64,000 nt of DNA from Chitinophagaceae bacterium (GTDB taxonomy: Bacteria; Bacteroidota; Bacteroidia; Chitinophagales; Chitinophagaceae), in assembly GCA_019638615.1 (NCBI GenBank), contig JAHBTL010000012.1, positions 1-64,000 of the forward strand, in the 5' to 3' direction. The notes below the pieces were generated by a model. That model was not told the origin of the DNA and ran no database searches. It was given only the letters and a program-made list of their open reading frames with translations. Within the stretch, counting starts at the first letter, position 1. Each line of letters begins with the position of its first letter. Made by a program: the position numbers and the translations under genes. This document shows positions 56,927 through 64,000 of this stretch, piece by piece.

Positions 56927-59296
56927 CTATTTTTTCAATACACGTTCAAATAATTTAAATATTCTTTTGTATTCGTCGGTCCAGCTGGAGGGCTCAACAA
57001 ATCCGTGATCTTCCACAGGATACATTGCCACTTCCCAGTTATTTTTCCCCAACTCGATTAAACGCTGGCTCAGGCGCATTACATCCTGGAAGTGTACATT
57101 CACATCTGTTACCCCGTGACAGATCAATAATTCATCCCCTAACCCTTCCGCATAATACAGAGGTGAGCTTTTTTTGTAAGCAATGCTGTCTTCGGCAGGT
57201 GTATTTAAAATATTGGAAGTATAGCCCTGGTTATAATGCGCCCAGTCTGTTACCGGACGTAAAGCCGCCCCTGCTGCAAAAGTACCGGGAGATGTAAACA
57301 ACGCCATTAAGGTAATGAACCCGCCATAAGAGCCTCCGTATATTCCAATCCTTTTCGGGTCAACACCCCATGTCTTTACCAGGTATGCCGCGCCATCTAT
57401 ATTATCCGTAAGATCTTTGCCGCCCATAAACCGGTAAATACCTGTACGCCAGTCGCGGCCGTAACCTGCGCTTGCCCGGTAATCCATATCCAGTACAAAA
57501 TAGCCGTTATCGGCCAGCAGGTTGTGAAACATATATTCCCTGAAATAGCTGCTCCACCATTTGTGCGCATTCTGCAGGTAGCCTGCGCCGTGCACAAAGA
57601 TCACAGCGGGCTTTGCAGGATGTGGGTTAGCCGGCTTATATAATCTTGCATATACCTGCCTGCCATCACGCGCCGGAATGGTTACAATTTCCGGCCCGCG
57701 CCAGGGATATGATTTAAATGCCTCGCTTTGAGCTTTGAATGTAAGCTGCCCGGGCAACGCCCCTGCTTTTGCGTCCTGGATAAAAAGCTCCCACGGCTTA
57801 TTTGAAAAAGAATATAAAATGGCCAACTGTTTTTCATCGGGCGACAAGGTTACCTGGCTGGCTCCTGTAAGACTGGTAAGCTTTTCCATTTTGCCGCCGG
57901 TTACAGACATACGGTAAAAATGCTGTTCACCCGGATGCACCTGGTTGGTAGTGATATAAAAAAATTTTTTATCCTTTGACAAGCTGGCTTTTTGCACTTC
58001 GTAATTTCCACTGGTTAAACTTTTCTTATACCCGTTGGCAACATCAATGGTATAAATATGAGCGTACCCGCTCGCCTCCGACTGGAACCAGAAAGTATTT
58101 TCATCCAGCCAGCCCGTATTGTTTAAGCCCGGTCCTCCTATCCACGCCTCATCGCGCTGACGGTCGAGCAGCGATAATCTTCCGCTTTCCGGATCCAGCT
58201 TCACCAGCCAACGATCCTTATTGTCTGCCGACTCAATGTCCAGCACAACATGCTTTCCCGATCCTGACCATACAGGTATTCCAACCAAAACCTGGCGCAC
58301 GGCATTCAATTTTTTCTTTTGTTCCTGTAACAACGGGTAGTCTGCCACATAATCAGGTAAATCGCGTATGCCCGGCAGTGAGTCCATTTTTACCATGATT
58401 GCAGTATCTTTTTGACGGTCATATACAAAAAATTCATTCGTGCCTGATGGAGCACCCGCCTTGGTTCTCCCCGGGATCTCTTCCGTAAACCCGCTTTCGG
58501 TAACATAATCGGGAATTATAGTATGCCTGCCGTTAACAGGAGATTTATGCAGGTTATAAGTGATATATCTTCCATCGGGGCTAATACGTATATTTCTAAG
58601 TGTTTTATCGCCCGTGTATATTTCCATAGGTGAAGACTTTACCAGCATACTTTTTTGATATAACTCCGTAGCCGATTTTTTATCTTGTCTTTCCTTTAAT
58701 ACCCTGAACCATTCCAACTGGTCTTTTTTCAGCCATTCTTCCTGGGTATTTCCCTGTTTTTTAAGATCTGCCTTCGGATCGGTTCCTGCCAAAAAATTGC
58801 TGAGCTGTGTGGTTACCCCTGTTTGAATATGCCATGCATACAGGTTTAAGCCACTCTGGTATACCACGCACTGATCATTTAATGAAAATGCCGGGTTCGA
58901 TTCCGCCGCAACCGTTTGGGTGATTTGTCTGGTGATACCCGGCTGCAGGTTTGTCCAGAAAATATCTCCCTGTTTCGCGTATACATACTGTGTGCGTGCG
59001 TTATTGTAAATCATTTCATCGGCATACAACAGGCTTCTTTTTGACGAAGCGTCCACTTTAGCAATCGATCCATCATGCTTTGTATACATATATAGGGAGT
59101 CTGCCGGGAACTGGTCAGGGTTCCAATCGAAATACAATACCTTACCATCGCGGCTCCACCGGGGATTGGAGGGAGAAGTGCCCATCCACCCGGGATCTCT
59201 CATTATTTTTTCTACAGTGAGATGGGCAGGATCATCTTGTGCAGACACAGCATTTATAAACAGCAAAGCCCCGGCTACAAGCAGGCAATTTTTCAT
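56927..59296 (-). CDS. S9-family prolyl oligopeptidase/dipeptidyl peptidase, secreted
   Basis: This 789-residue protein has a signal peptide (residues 1-19, LFINAVSAQ), a beta-propeller made of WD40-like repeats (SPDGRYITYNLHKSP, LSPDEKQLAILYSFS) and a C-terminal alpha/beta-hydrolase. The catalytic triad is visible: Ser in GIYGGSYGGF near residue 652, Asp in HGVTDVNVHF and His in VEDHGFVEP. GAGYLQNAHKWWSSYFREYMF is also typical. Family members cleave peptides after proline or similar residues. It starts 14 bases after the mgtE stop on the same strand, so the two may be co-transcribed, with no evident functional link. Confidence 0.94.
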   Translation of the reverse strand: MKNCLLVAGALLFINAVSAQDDPAHLTVEKIMRDPGWMGTSPSNPRWSRDGKVLYFDWNPDQFPADSLYMYTKHDGSIAKVDASSKRSLLYADEMIYNNARTQYVYAKQGDIFWTNLQPGITRQITQTVAAESNPAFSLNDQCVVYQSGLNLYAWHIQTGVTTQLSNFLAGTDPKADLKKQGNTQEEWLKKDQLEWFRVLKERQDKKSATELYQKSMLVKSSPMEIYTGDKTLRNIRISPDGRYITYNLHKSPVNGRHTIIPDYVTESGFTEEIPGRTKAGAPSGTNEFFVYDRQKDTAIMVKMDSLPGIRDLPDYVADYPLLQEQKKKLNAVRQVLVGIPVWSGSGKHVVLDIESADNKDRWLVKLDPESGRLSLLDRQRDEAWIGGPGLNNTGWLDENTFWFQSEASGYAHIYTIDVANGYKKSLTSGNYEVQKASLSKDKKFFYITTNQVHPGEQHFYRMSVTGGKMEKLTSLTGASQVTLSPDEKQLAILYSFSNKPWELFIQDAKAGALPGQLTFKAQSEAFKSYPWRGPEIVTIPARDGRQVYARLYKPANPHPAKPAVIFVHGAGYLQNAHKWWSSYFREYMFHNLLADNGYFVLDMDYRASAGYGRDWRTGIYRFMGGKDLTDNIDGAAYLVKTWGVDPKRIGIYGGSYGGFITLMALFTSPGTFAAGAALRPVTDWAHYNQGYTSNILNTPAEDSIAYKKSSPLYYAEGLGDELLICHGVTDVNVHFQDVMRLSQRLIELGKNNWEVAMYPVEDHGFVEPSSWTDEYKRIFKLFERVLKK

Positions 59297-59310
59297 ATTC
59301 AGTATTTTAA

Positions 59311-60702
59311 CTACAATAGTATGCCCCGCAGGAAAATATAGGCCACGGAAAAGTATATGACCAATCCTGTTACATCAACAAGCGTGGCCACAAAGGGCGC
59401 CGAGGAGGTGGCAGGATCGGCACCCAGCCTTTTTAAAACCAGCGGCAACATGGAGCCGCTCAACGTGCCCCACAACACAACCCCCACCAGCGAGCAACCC
59501 ACGGTAAGCGCTACCGCAAATACATGTTCACCATACACTTCCGGGAAAAACTGCGCCCACACCTGTATCCTGAAAAAGCCTATCAGGCCCAACACTGCAC
59601 CCAGCAGCAGTCCCGATAAAATCTCTCTTTTCAATACTCTCATCCAGTCTGCCACATATACCTCACCCATTGCCATTGCCTGTATGATTAATGTAGACGC
59701 CTGTGAACCGCTGTTGCCGCCACTGGAAATAATCAGGGGGACAAACAATGCCAGTACGATCGCTTTTGTTATTTCATCTTCAAAATAACCCATAGCAGTT
59801 GCCGTAAGCATTTCACCCAGGAATAAAATGATCAGCCATCCCACCCTTTTCCTGAAAAGCTTAAATAAAGGCATTTCAAGATAAGGTTCATCCAGCGCTT
59901 CCGTACCTCCTATTTTCTGTATATTCTCTGTAAATTCTTCGTTCGCCACCCACAGTACGTCATCAATGGTTACAATACCCAGCAGTATATCATTATCATC
60001 AATAACGGGAAGGGCTACCCTGTTATTCATTTTAAAAATGTTATTGGCCTCTTCCTGCGAATCGTGCACGTTCAAAGCAATATACCTGCGATCGATAATA
60101 TCCGAAATAACCCTTTCAGGCGCAGAAAGTATAACATCTTTGATTTTAAGATCGTCTACAAACTCTCCTTTTTCATTAATTACATAAATAACATCTATGG
60201 TTTCCATGTGCTTGCCCTCTGTTCTCACTTCATCCAGCACTTCAGCTATTGTCCAGTCTTCGTATACCGCAATATAATCCGGCGTCATCAGCCTTCCCAC
60301 CGATCCTTCGGGATAACCCAGCAATGCAAGTGTTATTTTCCGCTCCTCGGGATTCAGCAGCTTTATCAGCTCCCTTACAACCCCGGTAGGCAGCTCTTCT
60401 AAAAAAGCAGTACGGTCATCGGCAGGCAGCTCGTTGAGCAGCTCTGCCGTTTTAATAGGAGGCAACGACTGAATGATCCTTTTTTGCTCCGGCACATCCA
60501 GTATTTTGAATGTGCTTACTGCCCGGTGTGGAGATAAGATTGAAATGATCTGCGTTTCATATTCTTCATTATCGCTGATCAATTGAGCAACATCGCTGAT
60601 ATTTTGATTATTCAGAAAATCCTGCACAATCAGCTTGTCATTGGAGGCAATTGCTTCTTCAAATTGTTCCTGCAGTGAAATTTCCTCCTGATCGAGAGAC
60701 AT
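59311..60702 (-). CDS. mgtE: magnesium transporter MgtE
   Basis: This 463-residue protein has the MgtE order: a helical N-terminal domain (residues 1-140, with LLNELPADDRTAFLEELP), a CBS pair (about 145-265, VGRLMTPDYIAVYEDWTIAEVLDEVR and LLGIVTIDDVL) and five membrane helices (290-463) with the conserved FVPLIISSGGNSGSQASTLIIQAMAMGEV and PFVATLVDVTGLVIYFSVAYIFL. The ion-selectivity GGNSGSQ motif is intact. The CBS and N domains close the channel when cytoplasmic magnesium is high. Confidence 0.96.
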   Translation of the reverse strand: MSLDQEEISLQEQFEEAIASNDKLIVQDFLNNQNISDVAQLISDNEEYETQIISILSPHRAVSTFKILDVPEQKRIIQSLPPIKTAELLNELPADDRTAFLEELPTGVVRELIKLLNPEERKITLALLGYPEGSVGRLMTPDYIAVYEDWTIAEVLDEVRTEGKHMETIDVIYVINEKGEFVDDLKIKDVILSAPERVISDIIDRRYIALNVHDSQEEANNIFKMNNRVALPVIDDNDILLGIVTIDDVLWVANEEFTENIQKIGGTEALDEPYLEMPLFKLFRKRVGWLIILFLGEMLTATAMGYFEDEITKAIVLALFVPLIISSGGNSGSQASTLIIQAMAMGEVYVADWMRVLKREILSGLLLGAVLGLIGFFRIQVWAQFFPEVYGEHVFAVALTVGCSLVGVVLWGTLSGSMLPLVLKRLGADPATSSAPFVATLVDVTGLVIYFSVAYIFLRGILL

Positions 60703-60773
60703 GATTTTTATTTTGTTGTTACAAATTTAAAAATAGCTTTGAGCCAATTAATCAATTTTAAACCTCGCAATAC

Positions 60774-61160
60774 ATGCTGCTACCTTTCTTATACATTGAT
60801 CATATCAAAGATAAAGGACGGGGCGTTTTTACCGGTAAAAAAATAGCCGCAGACACCATTGTTGAAACAGCCCCTGTTATTGTAATGAAGGGGGAAGACA
60901 GGAAACTGCTGGACCAGACGCCATTACATGATTATATTTTTATATGGGGAGAAGAGAAGAACCAATGCTGCATGGCGCTGGGTTATATATCCGTTTATAA
61001 TCATTCTTACCACAGTAACTGCGAATATTTTATGGATTTCGACGAGCAGGTCATGTTCATCAAAACCGTAAAAGCCGTCAATAAAGGCGATGAGCTTACG
61101 ATTAATTATAATGGCAACTGGAACAATCAAACCGAAGTTTGGTTCGATGCAAAGGAATGA
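60774..61160 (+). CDS. small SET-domain protein
   Basis: This 128-residue protein consists of a minimal SET domain only. The signatures are DKGRGVFTGKKIAADTIVETAPV near the start, YISVYNHSYHSNCEYFMDF (the NHS motif) and KAVNKGDELTINYNG close to the end. SET proteins are lysine methyltransferases in eukaryotes and also occur in bacteria; the pre-SET and Zn-binding post-SET parts are absent here. The substrate is unknown. It is convergent with the kinase-fold gene, 7 bases apart. Confidence 0.88.
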   Translation: MLLPFLYIDHIKDKGRGVFTGKKIAADTIVETAPVIVMKGEDRKLLDQTPLHDYIFIWGEEKNQCCMALGYISVYNHSYHSNCEYFMDFDEQVMFIKTVKAVNKGDELTINYNGNWNNQTEVWFDAKE

Positions 61161-61167
61161 ACAGGTT

Positions 61168-62049
61168 TCAACTGTACTTCTCCATAACATCAATCACCTT
61201 CTGCCGGTAGTGCCCGCCAAAAAGCATCAGGTGAACCAGCAGCGGGTATAGCTGGCAAAGCTCCACCCTGTTCCTCCAGTCAGGCGAAAGCGGAAAATGA
61301 TACTGGTAGGAATTATAGAACTTTTCGTCGAAACCACCGAATAACAGGCTCATGGCCAAGTCCATCTCCCGGTTTCCATAGTATACCGCCGGGTCAAAAA
61401 TGGCAACACGACCATCAGCACCACAAATAAAATTACCGTTCCACAAATCGCCGTGCAGCAAAGCCGGCCGTTCATCGGTAAAAAAATCTTTCAGCCGGCT
61501 GCACAGGTTCTCGGCTATTGTAAGATGCTCTTTTTCAAGCAGTCCTTTTTCATATATTTTTACGACCAGGTTTGTAATTCTTTCCGTTGCATAGAATTCA
61601 TTCCATGATGCATGCTGCGGATTGCTCTGCACAACCCGGCCGATAAAATTGTCGTACGCAAACCCAAATTTTTCATGTGTATTATAATGCAGTCTTGCTA
61701 TGCCTTCGCCAAAATCTTCCCAAAAATCGGCGGACGGGGCGCCGGGGTCAATAAACTCAATTACCAGGAATATTTGCTGATGGAATTTTCCGTCGAACAA
61801 AGGACGCGGAACTTTCAGCGAGCCTGTATCGGCAAGGTGTATCAGCCCTCTTGCTTCTTTTTCAAACATATCCAAACCAAACATGGCGGCATTTAATTTT
61901 ACCAGGAACCGGCCTTTACTGGTATCCACCATAAACACCTGGTTGATATCGCCACCCGGAAGCTCCCTGCTGTCATGAATGATAGCAGACGACGAAAAAA
62001 AATCGGTGAACCGTTGCTGCAGGTGTTCAATTAAAGAAGTGTTCAGCAT
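61168..62049 (-). CDS. fructosamine kinase-like (FN3K) protein
   Basis: This 293-residue protein has a kinase-like fold. Motifs are GGDINQVFMVDTSKGRFLVKLN at the ATP-binding site, the catalytic loop LLHGDLWNGNFI and the metal-binding AIFDPAVYYGNREMDLAMSLLFGGFDEKFYNSY. The pattern is that of the fructosamine/ketosamine-3-kinase family, which repairs glycated proteins or phosphorylates related metabolites. The gene begins 9 bases after the folC stop on the same strand, so co-transcription is likely. Confidence 0.92.
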   Translation of the reverse strand: MLNTSLIEHLQQRFTDFFSSSAIIHDSRELPGGDINQVFMVDTSKGRFLVKLNAAMFGLDMFEKEARGLIHLADTGSLKVPRPLFDGKFHQQIFLVIEFIDPGAPSADFWEDFGEGIARLHYNTHEKFGFAYDNFIGRVVQSNPQHASWNEFYATERITNLVVKIYEKGLLEKEHLTIAENLCSRLKDFFTDERPALLHGDLWNGNFICGADGRVAIFDPAVYYGNREMDLAMSLLFGGFDEKFYNSYQYHFPLSPDWRNRVELCQLYPLLVHLMLFGGHYRQKVIDVMEKYS

Positions 62050-62058
62050 AGTAATACT

Positions 62059-63384
62059 TTATTGGGATAAATATGTTTTAACAGTTGAAAAAACACTGGT
62101 GTCAACCTCTCCTACTAAAAATACGCTGCCGCAAATAACCACCAGGTCATCTGTATGGGTGTTTGATAAACAATTTTGCAAAGCGGAATTTACATCAGGG
62201 TATGCATGCCCGGTTAAACCTTTTCGGTTGGCCAGCGCTGCAAGCGCAGATTCCGGCAATGCACGCGGTATCCCGGCTTTTGTAAAATAGTACCGGGCTT
62301 CCACGGGCAATAGTGCCAGTACTTTTTCTATATCCTTGTCTTTAACCATTCCAATAATGATATGAAGCTGATGATAATCCATCCATTCTATCTGCGCACA
62401 AACCTGTCTCATGCCGTCTTCATTATGTGCAACATCCATCACTACTGTCGGATGCTGGTGAATAACATCCCATCTGCCGGAAAGTCCGGTTGTTTTTTTC
62501 ACATGCCTCAGCCCTTCATGCAACGCTTCGTTCGAAATGTTCCATCCCAGTAACCGGAGCTCATCGATGACGGCCAGCACAGTCACCAGGTTTTTCGACT
62601 GGTATATCCCCGTAAGATCCAGGCTTATGCTTTCTTTTTCGTTAGTAACCGCATCAACAACAGATAATGTGAGAACGTGGTCCTTGTACAGGTATTCATC
62701 TGTATATCTTTGCCTGTCTGCATACACTAATTTCGCATCTTTTTGCAATGCTGCCTGTGCAAATACAGGGTCGGTCAAAGCATTGCTTTCCCCTATAATC
62801 GCGGGTACGCCTTTCTTGATGATACCCGCTTTTTCGAAAGCTATTTTTTCAATGGTGTCGCCCAGTATATTTACATGATCCAGTCCAATATTGGTTATGA
62901 CCGATACTTCCGGGACAATAATATTGGTACTGTCCAGCCTTCCGCCCAGCCCTGTTTCAACGACCGCGATGTCTGTTTTACTAAAGGCAAAATACTCAAA
63001 CGCCATCGCCACTGTTATCTCAAAAAAAGAGGGCTCTACCTCGCTGATGACCGGCTTTATCTTCCTCACAAAATCCACCACAAATGCTTCCGGTATCATT
63101 TCCCCGTTGACCCTGATCCTCTCCCTGAAATCTTTAAGATGCGGAGATGTATACAAGCCTGTTCTATAACCGGCAGCCTGAAGAATAGCGGCCAGCATAT
63201 GGCTTACGGACCCTTTACCATTGGTTCCGGCAATATGGATGGCTTTAAATTGATGATGAGGATTATTCAATCGCCCGCACAGCAGTCGGGTATTGGTAAG
63301 ATCTTTCTTGATCGCCTCAACGCCTATCCTGCTGAACATGGGCAGTGCACTATAAAGATAACCAATGGTTTCCTGGTAGTTCAT
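62059..63384 (-). CDS. folC: folylpolyglutamate/dihydrofolate synthase
   Basis: This 441-residue Mur-ligase-type enzyme attaches glutamate to dihydropteroate or folates. The P-loop is IAGTNGKGSVSHML near residue 50-63, then GLYTSPHLKDFRERIRVNG, VETGLGGRLDSTNI and SVITNIGLDHVNILGDTIEKIAFEKAGIIK, and WDVIHQHPTVVMDVAHNEDGM. The order and length are typical of bacterial FolC. The fructosamine-kinase-like gene follows after 9 bases. Confidence 0.95.
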   Translation of the reverse strand: MNYQETIGYLYSALPMFSRIGVEAIKKDLTNTRLLCGRLNNPHHQFKAIHIAGTNGKGSVSHMLAAILQAAGYRTGLYTSPHLKDFRERIRVNGEMIPEAFVVDFVRKIKPVISEVEPSFFEITVAMAFEYFAFSKTDIAVVETGLGGRLDSTNIIVPEVSVITNIGLDHVNILGDTIEKIAFEKAGIIKKGVPAIIGESNALTDPVFAQAALQKDAKLVYADRQRYTDEYLYKDHVLTLSVVDAVTNEKESISLDLTGIYQSKNLVTVLAVIDELRLLGWNISNEALHEGLRHVKKTTGLSGRWDVIHQHPTVVMDVAHNEDGMRQVCAQIEWMDYHQLHIIIGMVKDKDIEKVLALLPVEARYYFTKAGIPRALPESALAALANRKGLTGHAYPDVNSALQNCLSNTHTDDLVVICGSVFLVGEVDTSVFSTVKTYLSQ

Positions 63385-63460
63385 AACGCTTTGCTGAAAA
63401 GAATTTTCAAAATTATGCTTTAAAGCATTGCGAGGGGCAAGTTTGTTGTTTGGAGTTTCG

Positions 63461-63553
63461 TGTTGCAGGTTACAAGTTACAGGTTATTTGAAATTTGAGA
63501 TTGCATAGTCGATGACAGATAGCTGATGGCTGAAAGCTGATACCTGACAGCTA
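63461..63553. repeat. composite degenerate intergenic repeat (copy 4)
   Basis: Motif A (TGTTGCAGGTTACAAGTTAC, 63461 onward), motif B (ATTTGAAATTTGAGATT, 63487-63503) and motif C (GATAGCTGATGGCTGAAAGC, 63517 onward, then TACCTGACAGC) occur in the order A-B-C, as in copy 2. The repeat fills the spacer upstream of folC and reaches the stop of the gene that ends at 63551. Confidence 0.6.
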
Positions 63554-64000
63554 CATCGTACTGCTGAACAATTTTAGCCTAAGGAAAGCATACATAATAC
63601 CATTTAACTGGCAGCGGATCAAACGTCTTATATCTTCTATGAGATAAGGCTCGTTAAGTATTTCCCTGTAAACCCGGATCATTTTTTTCTCACTATCTCT
63701 GCAAACCTGCAATATTTCGCCGGTGCTTTGCAAACTATCCCCGGCAACATCTGCCGGATACTGCTCATCAAACGCTTTGGCTATGCCAGCTATACCATCG
63801 GTGTTCCTGTTTTCCGCACCCAGCATCTGGATCTGAGAAAATAACTCACTGGCATACTGGTTATTTTCCTGGGCCAGTATATTAATATTATCTTTTAATT
63901 GCTTGTTTGAAATGGTAGACGCTGCCCGGGTGTATTGATCACGCTCTTTTTTTAAAGCAGCCAACAGGTATAAAAGTTTTTCAACTATATAGGCAGGCAT
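63551..64000 (-). CDS. DUF2383-like four-helix-bundle protein (reaches window edge)
   Basis: A 149-residue frame begins with ATG at the last three bases of the window, so the true start may lie there or outside. The sequence is nearly all helical: VEKLLYLLAALKKERDQYTRAAS, LKDNINILAQENNQYASELFSQIQML, and GDSLQSTGEILQVCRDSEKKMIRVYREILNE. The helix lengths and the charged spacing resemble DUF2383/ferritin-like bundle proteins linked to stress, but metal ligands are not obvious. The stop codon overlaps the end of a degenerate intergenic repeat. Confidence 0.6.
   Translation of the reverse strand: MPAYIVEKLLYLLAALKKERDQYTRAASTISNKQLKDNINILAQENNQYASELFSQIQMLGAENRNTDGIAGIAKAFDEQYPADVAGDSLQSTGEILQVCRDSEKKMIRVYREILNEPYLIEDIRRLIRCQLNGIMYAFLRLKLFSSTM

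Noticed and set aside
62743-63423. 226-residue plus-strand frame
   Set aside because: Antisense to folC, Cys/His/Arg-rich, no family resemblance.

Overview
The window looks like a chromosomal segment of a Bacteroidota species, most likely family Chitinophagaceae or a close relative. The evidence is a SusC/SusD pair with FecR and an ECF sigma factor, a fused SecDF, a long NusB, a protein with a type IX secretion (T9SS) C-terminal signal, DUF6443-type RHS proteins, and -7 promoter boxes of the TAnnTTTG type. No rRNA, tRNA, CRISPR array, intact transposase or phage gene was seen.

Layout. (1) 56-15629 is an L-fucose utilisation locus. On the minus strand run an ECF sigma factor, a FecR anti-sigma factor, SusC with an STN signalling domain, SusD and a Tat-exported GH29 alpha-L-fucosidase. 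An AraC-type regulator sits in the centre. On the plus strand follow an SDR sugar dehydrogenase, L-fuconate dehydratase, a sodium/solute symporter, a second GH29 and a lipoprotein mutarotase. Fucose released outside or in the periplasm would be epimerised, imported and oxidised through the non-phosphorylated route; lactonase and the final aldol or oxidation steps are not in the window. (2) 15630-18500 holds a repeat-rich gap and groES-groEL. (3) 18895-27497 is housekeeping: nusB, a purple-acid-type phosphatase, a DUF1573 lipoprotein, yajC, coaE, a cysteine desulfurase, glmM, a PAP2 phosphatase and a CNNM/CorC-type transporter. Composite degenerate repeats lie between several of these genes. 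(4) 27498-28114 is a gene graveyard with a yigZ 3' fragment and a possible histidine-kinase tail, followed by a DUF6263-like lipoprotein and a NarL-type response regulator.

(5) 30131-43013 is the most interesting part: a polymorphic-toxin locus. A coiled-coil/outer-membrane-like protein is followed by a giant RHS-type protein with four DUF5977-like repeats, whose frame is broken at a C7 tract. Next comes an RHS protein whose AT-rich C-terminal tip is a predicted M35/aspzincin zinc metalloprotease (HELSH plus GATVD), and then two small lipoproteins. The first lipoprotein resembles the beta-sandwich prodomain of M35 proteases, so it may be an immunity protein that works as a protease inhibitor. 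A 1.2-kb gap behind the locus carries REP-like hairpins and an inverted repeat.

(6) 44217-64000 holds yigZ, ribD, a DUF6934-like/small-protein pair, secDF, a beta-lactamase-fold serine hydrolase lipoprotein, a GloVer-repeat T9SS cargo, GH43, DUF1080, an S9 peptidase, mgtE, a SET-domain protein, a fructosamine-kinase-like protein, folC and a four-helix-bundle protein that ends at the window edge.
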